Source of the DNA: Podocnemis expansa
Taxonomy: Eukaryota > Chordata > Testudines > Podocnemididae
Assembly: GCA_007922195.1 (NCBI GenBank)
Contig: ML682005.1
Location: 24,421,632-24,485,631 of the forward strand
Length of the DNA stretch: 64,000 nt
Direction of reading: 5' to 3'
The stretch's first letter is position 1, and every line of letters starts with the position of its first letter. This document shows, piece by piece, positions 46,310 through 57,015 of the stretch. The notes under the pieces are model-generated. The model was not told the DNA's origin, did not search any database, and was given only the letters and a program-made list of their open reading frames with translations. A program made the position numbers and the translations under genes.

Positions 46310-46795
46310 ATGAGGTTGCTTTTGAGACATTTAGTGATCATTCTATATCTTAGTCCTTAGTCCTCATCCTCAGAGGAAACCTGCACAACATTTTCAGAAG
46401 ATGAGCATAGGAATTTAAATGCATAACTTTGCTAGATACTAAAAATCATGGACTGAACAGAGACATTGGATTTTTGACTTATTAGAACAGTCTAGAACTC
46501 ATTAACAATTCCCAACCCATCCTTTGCTCCCTGTGACTTAAGGGGTGTTAAAGGGCTACTTCACCGCGAATAGTCCCTTGAAAGATACGCTAACTACTTA
46601 TGTTAAACAGTCTGGTCCACCTTGCGTTTAGTTGTGACGCTCTGGTTGTTTCCCAGACCTGAAGAAGTCTGTGTGTCTTGAAACCCTGTCTCACCCAGCA
46701 ACAGAAGTTAGTCCAATAAAAGACATTACCTCACCCTCACCTCAAAAGTTCATTTAATATCTTGGAACTGACATGGCTACAATACTGAATATTAC
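46310..46795 (+). mobile_element. Penelope-like element, family B, 3' region (copy B1)
   Basis: The sequence runs through CAGACCTGAAGAAGTCTG, AACAGAAGTTAGTCCAATAA, AAGACATTACCTCACC and ends GAACTGACATGGCTACAATA. This 3' tail is common in reptile genomes. It carries its own hammerhead-like core (46655-46691). No coding part is recognised here. Confidence 0.65.
46655..46691 (+). ncRNA. Compact hammerhead-ribozyme-like motif, PLE family B (copy B1)
   Basis: Stem I is AGAC (46655-46658) with GTCT (46688-46691). CTGAAGA at 46659-46665 satisfies CUGANGA. GAAA is intact at 46680-46683, then CC and CT before the predicted cleavage at 46687/46688. Stem II is degraded and the U of the UH dinucleotide is C, so it is probably inactive. 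The order and spacing match family A. Confidence 0.6.
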
Positions 46796-47205
46796 CTTCC
46801 AAGTAACATAAGGCTAGAATGTCCTTGGTCTTTGTTTAGGCGCTAGGAGTTTTCACCCTTTTGCAGCTCTGTGCAAAGGCCAGGGGTTCTGTCTATCAAT
46901 CGTTGTTGCCAGGGAAGTGGAGGTGATGCACACACAGTATTCTGCACCATTCATACATGCTTTGCCTGTGTGCCAGAACAGACCACTCCTCTCACAGCTG
47001 CCCTGGTGGTGGTGCAGGGTATGGCCCTGACTCAGAGCTCTGACAGTCCAGTTTGCTATACACTCAGTGAAGTATGCTCCACGTTTCAGTTTTACAGTAC
47101 CTGCTGTACTATTACATTATAGATAACAACTGTACACCAGCTGGTTCTTTGCATAATCTGCTTTAAGAAAAATAGCTGTGTGGACAAGTCAAGAACGTAA
47201 CTTAC

Positions 47206-47325
47206 ACATTCTTTTCCGAGTGATTCCCAGACATCATTAAAGCAATCTCTTTTCTAGTTTTGTTTGGTAGGTTAAAGGAAAGCTTATCCGATGCTATTTC
47301 TGCTTTGGCACCAAGAGAGAGGTTC
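47206..47325 (-). CDS. PIEZO2: PIEZO2 exon (4th from last): cap domain
   Basis: This 120-bp exon completes codon 152 and encodes residues 153-191 plus two bases of codon 192: NLSLGAKAEIASDKLSFNLP and then NKTRKEIALMMSGN. This is the middle of the extracellular cap. The acceptor is ATTGTTCTAG|GAACCT and the donor is AATGT|GTAAGT. It is phase 2 at both ends. NKT and NHS are possible N-glycosylation sequons, which fits an extracellular location. Confidence 0.92.
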
Positions 47326-47588
47326 CTAGAACAATAAATGAAAAAGAAGATGGGCAGTGAAGCTCAGTACCATGCAGCAGGCAGTCCTTTGAGCTATGTG
47401 TAGCTGATGTGCGTTTGCTAATCAGAATGCTTTACCCTTCCACAATCCTGTCAAGCACCAGGCTACCACTATGGCTTGCCAAATCCCCTTTCTCCCACCA
47501 GTGGATGTCTAGTGTCTGAAACCACCCTCATGACTGATGATTGATGAGGGCTTTGTATGTTTTAGATGGAATTTCTGATTGATTTGAA

Positions 47589-47768
47589 CAGTAGTTTTCA
47601 AAGTTTTTTCTCAGGACCCAGTTGAAAAAAAATGCCTGCAAATCAACAATTACATCTTTAAGCAATGCATTCCAGTCTTTCGGTGGTGGCAACAGGGGGC
47701 ACTGCAACCCAGTGCCTGGGAGTTTGCAACCCAGTACAGGGTTTTGACCCATGGTTTGAAAACCACTG
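47589..47768. mobile_element. Short hAT-type element (D1)
   Basis: Ends CAGTAGTTTTCAAAG and, read inward, CAGTGGTTTTCAAACC. Same family as D2 at 48542. Flanks GATTTGAA/GATTACAG match at 5 of 8. Confidence 0.7.
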
Positions 47769-48541
47769 GATTACAGTATGGTGTGACTAAAATTTTACTT
47801 ACTGTAGCAAAGTCAAAATAGAAGCCTGGCACAATAACTTGCATGACAAATTGCTTCTGAACAGTGAGGGGCCAGACATTGGCCTTGGCAGATGGCGCAT
47901 GGCACCTTATTGCCTGACTAACCAGAGCTACAACCACTCAGTGATTCTAAAGCCTATCATTATCACTGGGCTCGTATACAAATGAAGTAAGAACATGTTA
48001 TTCATCTAGTCCTGACACACCACTTACAAATCGCTGTCTCGGCTGAGGGTTCCTGGCCCCTCAAGACAAAATGAAAACATATAGTTGACAATGAACAGAA
48101 AACTGAAGAATGGTCATAGTGCGTTAGCCCAGTATCCCATCTTCTGACAGTGGCTGATGCCAGGTGCTTCTGAGGGAATGAACAAACCAGGAAATCCTCA
48201 AGTGATCCATCTTATCACCCATTTCAAGCTTCTGGCAAACAGAGGCTAGGGAGGTTTCAAAGCATGTGTTCTCTCTGGTGATTTTTAAACTGAAGCACCT
48301 GAAACAGCCTTGTCAGCACAGAGAGCTGGCCGGGTGCACTGCTTTCCCAGCCTCAGTCTACTCAGAGTATCTGTAAGATGAGCCAGTAAGGTTCTGTCCA
48401 GCGGCTGTTTCCTCTTTACTGCAGCAACACAGCAGCTCTGGCTGCTCTGCTGCTTGCTCCTCTGCTGTGCTATGGGAGTCCCAGGAGAGTAGCAGGGGAG
48501 CTTAACAGTTTCTACTGAGTCCAAGAGAGCACCTAGTAAAG

Positions 48542-48726
48542 TAGTGGTTTTTGAACTTTTTTCCTGGTACCCAGCTGAAAAAAAAATGCATGCCCATGAC
48601 CCAACAGTTATATCTTTAAGCAATAAATTCCAGTCTTTTTCTGGCAGAGGCAGGGGGAGTCACAACCCAGTACCTGAGGGTCTATGACCCAATACTGGGT
48701 CCCAACCTGTGGTTTGAAAACCACTG
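48542..48726. mobile_element. Short hAT-type element (D2)
   Basis: Ends TAGTGGTTTTTGAAC and, read inward, CAGTGGTTTTCAAACC. It shares ATATCTTTAAGCAAT.ATTCC and GACCCA..ACTGGGT words with D1. Flanks TAGTAAAG/TAATGGAG differ only by transitions. Confidence 0.7.
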
Positions 48727-48867
48727 TAATGGAGGATAAGAATGGTCACCTGCCACCCTCCCCACATAGGCACTCAGTGTAGTCCAGGAGAGTGGGGAAG
48801 GAGAAGCTGAAAATCAATGACTAATTTCAACAGCCAGTTCCCAGATTCTTGGTCCCTGCCTAAATTA

Positions 48868-49016
48868 GTTCCAAAAGGATAGCTGTGTTAGTCTAGTTCA
48901 GTAAAACAAGCAAGGAGGCCTGTGGCACTTAAAGACTAATACACTTATTTACTGCATGAGCTTTCATGGGAGAAAAGTAAAACTCCACTTTGTCAGATAC
49001 TTTGAAGATAGAACAT
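48868..49016 (-). mobile_element. Penelope-like element, family A (copy A11)
   Basis: Reverse orientation: GGATAGCTGTGTTAGTCTAG, GCAAGGAGGCCTGTGGCACT, HHR core and TTTGAAGATAG. Confidence 0.75.
48954..49000 (-). ncRNA. Compact hammerhead-ribozyme-like motif (copy A11)
   Basis: CTGACAA, stem II GTGGAG with an enlarged loop, then intact GAAA preceded by CCCAT, GC, TC and ATGC. With copy A3 this is direct evidence for GAAA in the ancestor. Confidence 0.55.
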
Positions 49017-50680
49017 TGTGGTTATGGATCTACCCTCTCCCAACTGGTAACAGTCCCCTTAGGCCATATGCCAGCTCTACAGACAGCTGGTATGCAATGT
49101 GCACCAGCCACAGCCCCTTCCCTTTGCCTCCACATCCCCTTGGTGCCAAGGGCTGCAGGGAGGGAGTAGGAGCTGACTGTATCAGCCCCTCGGCCTGCTG
49201 CCAGAATCCCCAATAGTAGGCTTACACGTGTTTTTTCTCCCCCCTACACCCAGGGTCAGATTTCCAGTTTGGCACATGCCTAGGGGCATTAGTGTGCTTG
49301 GGGTGCCTAAACAGTGGTGGATTATTGCATGAGTCGATATGGCCTGTGCCTGGGGGTCATGGCCAGTTTGGGAGCCCTGCACGAGTTCTGGAACTCTAGT
49401 CCAGCCCCTGCTCCTCTGTGCCATTGCCTTGCTCCAATCTGTGCTCCAATCTATTACTGTTTTCAATTAAACAAACATAACTGATAGATTAGCACAGGCG
49501 TATTAAAAATGAACTGTGGATCTAAACAAATGAGGGTGTTATAATTCCACTAGACAACAGAATAACCTTCCACAGTAATAAAAAGGGTCTAATTAAATAA
49601 TCCTTACTCTTAAATAAAGGGGCTCATTTATTATGAGCCCTATGCTTGTTTTGGATTGATGCCACAACTCCTGGTAATCTCTAGCTCTCACAGCTGGGTG
49701 TATATCCTCAAAGTGACAGGTGGGTATTTGGCTGCAATGCCCTAGTCATGTGCAGTCCCTGCATGCCCCAGCATGACTTTTACAGAAGACCCACAGTGAG
49801 TAGCAAATACTGAAGGGAAGACTGTACACCAGAGGCAAGTTGAGCCTGGCAGTAAATGGGAGCAGGTCCTGATGTGGGAATGGGCTTTTGAGTTTACTTA
49901 CTTCAGGGTGTCTCTAGATGTACAGGTAGTTAACAAATAACTTATCTCGAGCCTTGCTATTTTGTTTTTACAGCACAGAGGGTATGGTGAATAGCTGTTG
50001 AGACTGGATAACCTCAGTAAGAAGACTGACTGCTTCTCTTTTGCATTTTGATTGCATCACCTTATTAGTTATTGATTTATAGCAAATGTTTTTTGGAAGA
50101 GCTGGTCCTTAAAAGTCTTTAATTTATATAAATATTAAAGCCTGTTGTCTGAAGTAGATTTGCCATTAGTCTATTCATTGTACATCTCTGTTTTTTTTTA
50201 AACCTAAGATCAGGATTTTCATTTTCTTTTCCTCATATTCCCTTTTGGGGCATCCTGAATAAATGACTGGTTTTGAAGACTTAGGTTGGGATTTTCAGCT
50301 TCTGGATGCCCAACCTGAGGCACCCTAAACCCATTGGATTTTCATAGGACAAATGAACTACACTGTCTGAAAATCTGGCTCCCCCAAAGTGTAACAAATT
50401 GGGCACTCAAAACCTGAGGACCCAAGATCAGGCATCACTTAGTCACTTTTGACTGTCATGCCTAAATTCTTTGCACCTTGTTTTAAAAGAGTCTTGTTGG
50501 TCACTGAAGACTGCATGGTTAGGGACATTCTTGCTGAGGAGTTCCAGAGCAAGCCTCCATTTAACATCCATGATTTTCTTTTTTAAACATGTCACCCATA
50601 CACTGCCAATGCAAAACACGTCCACTAAACCAATAGGTCTAACCCAATGATCAATCTGTCAATGTCATCATACTAATTAC

Positions 50681-50853
50681 CTCTGAATACTCCATGAAAC
50701 AACTACAGTGAATTCAGCAGAAAAATCCTCGAGACCTTGAATCATTTTGTTTCTACTTGGAGGGCTGATGGTCCACAATGAATTTGAATTTCCTTCTAGT
50801 TCAGCTATAATTATATCTTCTTTTCCATAGCTCTCTAGAAACTGCAAAGCACC
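50681..50853 (-). CDS. PIEZO2: PIEZO2 exon (5th from last): cap domain
   Basis: This 173-bp exon encodes residues 95-151 plus two bases of codon 152. It includes SNSLWTISPPSRNKM, the conserved cap strand of PIEZO proteins, and ends in SWSIQ plus a split Arg codon. The acceptor is TTTTTTCACTTACAG|GGTGCT and the donor is CAGAG|GTAATT. It enters in phase 0 and leaves in phase 2. The split codon (AG + G) joins to AACCTC in the next exon, giving SIQRNLSLGAKAEIA. That join across the intron is independent support for both boundaries and for the PIEZO2 rather than PIEZO1 assignment. Confidence 0.93.
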
Positions 50854-52558
50854 CTGTAAGTGAAAAAAGAGAAAGGAAATTTTAACTTACAATAAACACA
50901 CAATCGTTCTTCAGATCAGTTAGAGCTAGGTGTACAGCCAGTTATGAGTGCAGTGATTTGCACTGATTGTTTTTCTCAGGCATCATGTCATGCACAAGAG
51001 GAAAGAGGTTACACTGAAATACAACCCAGTCCAGAAAGTAGTGATGTGAAAAAAAATTGCATTGTGAGTGAAATTGATTTAAAAAACAAAACACACCTAA
51101 CCAGGTGGAAAACATTTACAAAAATGGGACTGAATAAATTAATCAAGCATGGATCTATGCTTTTATTTCTTAGGTCCTCAACATACATTTAAGCTAGTTG
51201 AACTCATGAGCTACATAAAATACATTTTAATTTGAGGAAATATGTTCTAGTCCCCACCTGTTTTATGTTTACTTCAAATTTACCTTAAGCAAGTTCATGG
51301 TGGCTCTACAAAGCACAAATGATGTCATTATATATAATTTGTCTGACAAATTCTGTGCTAGATAGATTCCCCAGCATTTCATTGGCCCACATGGTAACTG
51401 GAGGCTTTCTGAAGTGCAAGGTAGAATTCAGAATGTCCATGATACCACAGGCCAGGTATTTTCTTTTGATCTTGGCATGTTTCCCCTGTTACTGTGCCAG
51501 AGATGGGTCAGGGAGAGTCTGAATTAATGAATTTTACATGTCTACCCCAAAATCCCTTTTGTTTGGATAAGTAAAATTGTAATAAAGTGAAAACAGGGAA
51601 TTCTGCATAGAAGAATGGGGCCTGCAGAATCTTGTTAGTAAAGGAAGTGGTGAGAATAGGACAAGTATTTGATCCACAGCTGTAATATAACATGGCATAA
51701 GATGCCACACATGCTTTTTTTTTTTTTAAGGGGGAGTAAAGAATATTGATGGGGTTTATAGTTTTAGAAATGCTAATTATATCATGCAAAGTATCTTTCA
51801 CATATTTGAAATAGTGTCTTACTGCAAAACTGTTTACTGAATAAGTTTAAGATCTAATTCTGAATGCTTCTCTCTTACAAAGGCAATCTAAAGTAGCTTT
51901 GCAGATAGGATTCAATTACACAGTTATTTAGGGTACATATACACTGATAGCAGCAAATTCGCTGCTGTCAGGCTGATCTTTCCAGGCTGACTTAGCAGTC
52001 AGTTGAGACCTGTTGACCTAGAGATTGGCTTAATAAAACCATGCCTTCAAGTGGTGCAGTACTATGTTGACGGTGAGGCACTTCTCATGGGTGTAGCGCA
52101 GTGAAAATGGCATGCTGAAAAGGAGTTAAGAAGTTGATGGGAGTTATTGCAAGCTACTCTTGCATAACTCCTGTTCACTGCTGCCAAATTTTGCCACCGG
52201 TGTACACGTGGTCTGAAAAACATTCATCTTAGGGAGGGCCCAAAGCCTGAACATTTACATTGAAATTTTTTAGCCTTGCAGCCCAAACCCCAGGAACTCA
52301 ACTTGGCTGAACCAGATCAGCTGCAGGTATTTTATAGCAGTGAAAACATATCCTTTTCCTGTCTCACTCTTTACGTTCTTATTCAAGCAAGTAGTCTGTC
52401 ATCAGACAAATTCAATGGAACTACCCATCTTTGTGAAGCCAACACTATTAATTCCTTATTGCCATCAAAGGAAATTAACAGAATGACTGGCCAATCTGGA
52501 CATAATGGAAGCATGCGCACAAATTCTTAAATGATGAAACACTCCATGTTTTACTTAC

Positions 52559-52651
52559 AGTATTACCCAAATATTCTCTTTGAAATGAATCGAACTCAGT
52601 TTGATTCAAATCCTTGAGCTGGCTCTGCTGAGCACTCATTGTAAATATAGG
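52559..52651 (-). CDS. PIEZO2: PIEZO2 exon (6th from last): cap domain
   Basis: This 93-bp exon encodes 31 residues (64-94 of the visible protein), beginning PIFTMSAQQSQLKDL, a hallmark of the PIEZO extracellular cap just after the outer helix. The acceptor is TTTTCCAG|CCTATA and the donor is AATACT|GTAAGT. Both ends are phase 0 and join exactly to GGYQ from the upstream exon. The intron separating it from that exon holds a 787-bp hAT-type insertion (52735-53521) whose near edge is only 83 bp from this acceptor. Confidence 0.93.
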
Positions 52652-52734
52652 CTGGAAAAGAAAAGAACACATCCCTGTGAACTTTACTTCATTCTGTTTT
52701 GACGTTAAAAATAAACAAACATTCTGTGTATTTC

Positions 52735-53521
52735 CAGGGGTTAAAGTATAATTTGGTGGGCCCCGGAACCCTCCTAATCAGGCAGGTTCCCTTCCCGCAC
52801 GGGTGGACCCCCCGCCTCGCATCCCAGCTCCTTCTTCCCAAATGCCAGGCCTCTCATCCCAACTCCTGCCCCCAAACACCAGCCCCCAACCCACCTACCC
52901 TGCACCCCAGCTCCCACACCCCAGCTCCTGCCCCCCAATGCCAGCTCCCACCCCAGCTCCTGTCTCCACACCAGCTACTGCCCTCTGCCCCCATCTGGCT
53001 GCTGGGCCCCAAGCCCCCCGCTGTGTCTCACCCTCTTCCCAAGCTGCGTGAGGCCAATCCCTTCCCCTGCGTCCTTTCCCCGCCAGGCTAGCTTGCCTGC
53101 CCCCAAATCCACCCCTCAGGGCTCCCTTACCTGGCTGCAGGGCAGAACGGCTGTGGCCCTGACTCCAGACTGGCCTGAGCCTCCAGCCCTGAGCTAGCTC
53201 CCACAGAGGTTCTGACCATGCTCAGTGAGAGTCGGCTCAGGGAGGGAGATTTAAAATCTCCGAGCTCCCTGCGGGCTGGAATGTGGTGGAACGCTGTTCT
53301 GGGACCTGCTATTTTTGGGGCTCCATGTTTGGGGGGTGCCCTAAAAATAGAAAATGGAACTGGAATGCTGTGTTCTGGGGCCTGCTATTTTTAAATGGTG
53401 GGCCCTGGAATGCACCGTTCTGGCTCCATTTTCTATTTTTAGGGGACCTGGAATGCTGAGCCCATAAAAATAGAGGGCCCAGAATGGCATTCCACCACAT
53501 TCCGGCTTACTTCAACCACTG
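52735..53521. mobile_element. GC-rich hAT-type element (C4) with perfect 8-bp duplication
   Basis: Ends CAGGGGTTAAAGTATAA and, read inward, CAGTGGTTGAAGTAAGCC. TGTATTTC is duplicated at 52727-52734 and 53522-53529. The interior has C-rich repeated words and CTATTTTTAGGGG/GGAATG words shared with C1 and C2. It lies in a PIEZO2 intron, 83 bp from an exon. Confidence 0.85.
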
Positions 53522-54135
53522 TGTATTTCTGTCCATGGCAATATCAGGCTTTAGTGTAGTAGGGAGAGATTCTTATGGGTGGAAGAAATGCCCACTCATG
53601 AGACCTGAAATACTCCAGAACAAAAACTCTGAATTTCTTGTCAAATGTTCTTAAATGGTCCAATTCTATGAGAAAACAACCCATGCTGAACCAAAACAGT
53701 TCATCAAGTTTTGTTTCAAAATGGTGCTAATTTTAAGCAGCTTCACCAGGAAAAATTCCATCATTTGAAATTGCTTTCAGGCAAACAGCTATTTGCATTG
53801 GTCTGAGCAGATGTGAACGAGAGAACAAATGAACACTTTTCAGCATGGGCCAATCACATTTCTACAAATGTTATTTTAGATTCACTCCTTCAGAGAAGTG
53901 ACTTCTAGGGGCTGTTTATGAATTTCCCAAGTTAATTTTCCCTTTGGAAATCTTGTGTTCCACTTCTTCAAAAGCCACACCTGTCACATGGCAGATTTTA
54001 ATTAGATGAAAACATTTTTTAAAAATGGCACAAAGGACCAAGGAGAAAGGTAAAGCCCAAATGGCCTCTCTGAACATTCCTCTCTTTGCCCCTTTCCCCA
54101 TTTCTGGATTCTGTTAAAAATTCAGTGCTTAAGAT

Positions 54136-54227
54136 ACAAAACAAAGGATACCTGTGGCACTTTTAGAGACTAACAGATTTATTTATCACATCAGCTTTTG
54201 TGGGAGAAAATGCCACTTTGTCAAGAA
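54136..54227 (-). mobile_element. Penelope-like element, family A (copy A12)
   Basis: Reverse orientation: CCTGTGGCACTTTTAGAGAC, TAACAGATTTATTTATCACA, GCTTTTGTGGGAGAAAATGC, CACTTTGTCAAG. The core is partly preserved (TTGACAA, AAAA). Confidence 0.7.
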
Positions 54228-54419
54228 AGTAAGGCTATTTTACACTTTATTAGAATTCCAGACTTTTTAAAAACCAAGAGTGATCATTAGCCTCACCTAG
54301 TCTGAGTTTCTATACAACTCAGTTGTAAGGGTTGGCCCGTAAGTCCAATGCAAAAAAAAAAAAATACAACACAAAGAAATACAGGGCAATAATTGACCTT
54401 TGTTTTGGTCATTTTTTAC

Positions 54420-54608
54420 CTGGTAACCTCCTAGGGTTATTGTGATCGATACATCAAGAGGCCTGTTGGTGACTCCTGCAACAGATTTGATTAAAGACAT
54501 GAAGAGCAGAGGGAACCAGACAATGCAGATCAGCAAGACGACAATCATGCCACCCATTCCATACTTCACAACTTTCTTTTTCTTCTGGCCTCTTGGCTGG
54601 GGGTATCT
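54420..54608 (-). CDS. PIEZO2: PIEZO2 exon (7th from last): outer helix and start of cap
   Basis: PIEZO proteins are trimeric plasma-membrane cation channels opened by membrane tension; PIEZO2 serves touch and proprioception. This 189-bp exon encodes 63 residues (1-63 of the 361 present here). It starts with [12 protein letters not shown], then a hydrophobic segment at about 13-40 ([20 protein letters not shown]) that is the pore-module outer helix. It ends with [13 protein letters not shown], the entry into the extracellular cap. The acceptor is a pyrimidine-rich tract ending TTACAG before AGATAC; the donor is CAG|GTAAAA. Both ends are phase 0. The preceding exon is not visible up to 64000, so its intron exceeds 9.3 kb. 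The assignment to PIEZO is firm. The choice of PIEZO2 over PIEZO1 rests on cap residues in later exons and the EKTN C-terminus. Confidence 0.93.
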
Positions 54609-55539
54609 CTGTAACAAAAACCAGTCACAAGGTAAAATATACTGCATGCTCATCGCTGGGACATTTGTAGCATGAACCTCTTATAAATAAATAACAACTT
54701 TGTTCATGACTCATGACAAACCCTGTTAGGGATACATTTCATGACTTTTTAGTCAAAACTGAGTTGGGATTTAATTGTCATGGGATTGAACTTCAGATGA
54801 ACATGGAGGCAAGTATCAAGAGAACGTGGCTTGGAGTGAAAATCTTGCAGAACTCTGTCATCCTGCATATTCCCATTCTGAAAGAGGACAACAATGGGAA
54901 AGTTCATTTCAATGTTCTCAAAGAGAAGGCATGAAACCATATTATAAAAAAAAAAAGTTTGCTCAACCACCTACTGATTGAAGTCATCAACTTTCATCAA
55001 GCTGTACTTCAAACACTACTTAATCTCAGATCTCTTTGAGACAGAACTGTACCTTTTTGATCCTGAAAATACTGTAATTTTAACTGCAGAGAAAGGCTGT
55101 GTTTATTTTTCAGCAATACACATATACAATGTAACAGGAGTGCCTTAAACTGCATTAACCCCTCATATGCTTCAAATCTACTCAAAACTGACCTTGTTCT
55201 TAAAATCTCTCCAGCCTTGCCCCAGTCCATTTTTTGGGCAATGTCCCTGCTTCTGATCCCCAGCTTTGCTCCTTAATCTTGCCTAGCACTAGGATCTTTG
55301 CTCTTCCTTTCCACAGTGTGTCCACTATTGAAGTGATAGACTTCTCCTCTGCAGTTCCTGGGATCTAGAATAATCCTTCCTGCATCAATTTTTCTGTTTT
55401 CCCATCACATCAGAAAATACATCTCCCCTATCTACAAGTCTTCTTCTCCCTCTGTTAATGCCTCATGAATGCTTTAATGGAGTCACAAGCCTGTACAAGG
55501 TCTTTAAATCCCTATGATTTATTCTACATGTAAAGAGAG

Positions 55540-55800
55540 AAGGTGGGTCAGGTAACATCTTTTATTTGACCAGCTTCTGTTGGTGAAAGAGACAGGCTAT
55601 CAAGCTTACACAGAGTTCTTCTTCCGATCTGGGGAAGGTACACAGAGCATCACAGCTAAACAGAATGTGGAAGAGACTATTTAGCATAACTGGTTAACAC
55701 ATAGTCTAAAAACACCATTCAAGGTGAAATGGACAGCTAACATCTCTGCAGTCACAGGACAAAAAAAGAGGGACTTCATTAGTGGGTTACAGATTATCTT
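55540..55800 (-). mobile_element. Penelope-like element, family B (copy B2)
   Basis: Reverse orientation: GGTAACATCTTTTATTTGAC, CAGCTTCTGTTGGTGAAAGA, then the core and TGTTTAGCTGTGA read backwards. It matches copy B1. Confidence 0.65.
55590..55630 (-). ncRNA. Compact hammerhead-ribozyme-like motif, PLE family B (copy B2)
   Basis: On the minus strand: AGAT, CGGAAGA (for CTGAAGA), a hairpin AACTCTGTGTAAGCTT, GATA (for GAAA), GC, CT and GTCT. Decayed, but element order is the same as in B1. Confidence 0.5.
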
Positions 55801-56085
55801 GCGGCCAACACAGATACAACAATGCAAACATTAACTCTGAAACCATTTTGAAATAAAATGTATATGAAAGATGGCATATATAAAATAAAATTGCACTGCA
55901 TACATATGCTTTCTAGAAAACTGCCTTTCAGGAAATTGTTCTTGCTTTATAACATGAATTCATAAAGTCGTAAAATATTATATTTGTAATATGATTCTAT
56001 ATTTAAAACAAACGAGTTACATTTTAAAAGCATTGTGTCCAACCATTTGTCTCACACTGTACGACAGTTTTCACTTCATATCATA

Positions 56086-56741
56086 GGGTATGTCTACACT
56101 TAGAATTGAACTTGAATTGATGACAATCAATTCAAATTCAATTAAGTGCATGGCCACATTTGCTTTCCTCAATTCGAACCGATGAACTCCTTAGAGAGCG
56201 CGCTGCAGCCATGCGGGGGGTCCCATCCCCATGTGTGGCCGGCAGGGCTCCAGCCGCACGTGGGGGGTCTGTGTCCGCAGCCCAGGGAGCGCGGCTGCAG
56301 CCCAGCACAGGGATTCCTTCCTTGCACTGGCAAGGCAGGCTCCAGCCCCATGCAGGGGCAGCCCTGCTGGAGCTGGGCAGGGGGGATCCCTTCGCTCCCC
56401 GCCTTGCCAGGGGAAAACTTCTCCTTCCAAGCTCTAGCCTTCTGAGCCTGGCATGGGGAAAAGCATCCTCTGCCCGGCTCTAGCCATGGTGCTGGAGCCC
56501 GGCAGGGGATGGGGTGGTGGCATGGTCATTTTTGGGGGGGCCATGTTGCCACACCTCCCATGGTGCCCCTCCTCCAATTCAAATTAGCAAGTCCAGTCCA
56601 CTGACACACTAGTTCGAATTGCAGTTTCTAGTGTGGCCATGTCAATTCGAATTGACTGAATTCAAACTAACAATTATTAGTTTGAATTGACTAGTTCAAA
56701 TTCAGTCAATTCAAATTAACACTCTAAGTGTAGACATAGCC
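56086..56741. mobile_element. Non-autonomous DNA transposon with GC-rich core (M8)
   Basis: Ends GGGTATGTCTACACTTAG / CTAAGTGTAGACATAGCC. ATA is duplicated at 56083-56085 and 56742-56744. The arms carry AATTCAAATTGA words in both orientations. The core (56195-56560) is GC-rich and ends in a word shared with M7. Confidence 0.85.
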
Positions 56742-56859
56742 ATACTGAACTCACAAGAGGCATATAATTTATCTGTGCAATGTTATTTCACGTTCCTTTA
56801 ATGCTACTAAAAGTTAGCTCAGAAACACACTAACAGCCAAAATACCTAGGAGTACCACT

Positions 56860-56878
56860 CAGAGAGAGAGAGAGAGAG
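56860..56878. repeat. (AG)n microsatellite
   Basis: About nine AG units in the large PIEZO2 intron. Confidence 0.9.
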
Positions 56879-57015
56879 GTAACTCAAATTACTTTAAGTT
56901 ATTAATAAGTTTGTTCTGAACATACAAATTTTTGAGATATGAATGCAAAAACATATTAGCAAATGTGGCAAGAGGTGTCAATTCATGTTATAAAGCAATG
57001 ACACATAAGTTGCAG

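Noticed and set aside
51931..52215. Another DNA transposon with GGGTACATATACACTG ends
   Set aside because: The right end is only weakly complementary and no duplication is present.
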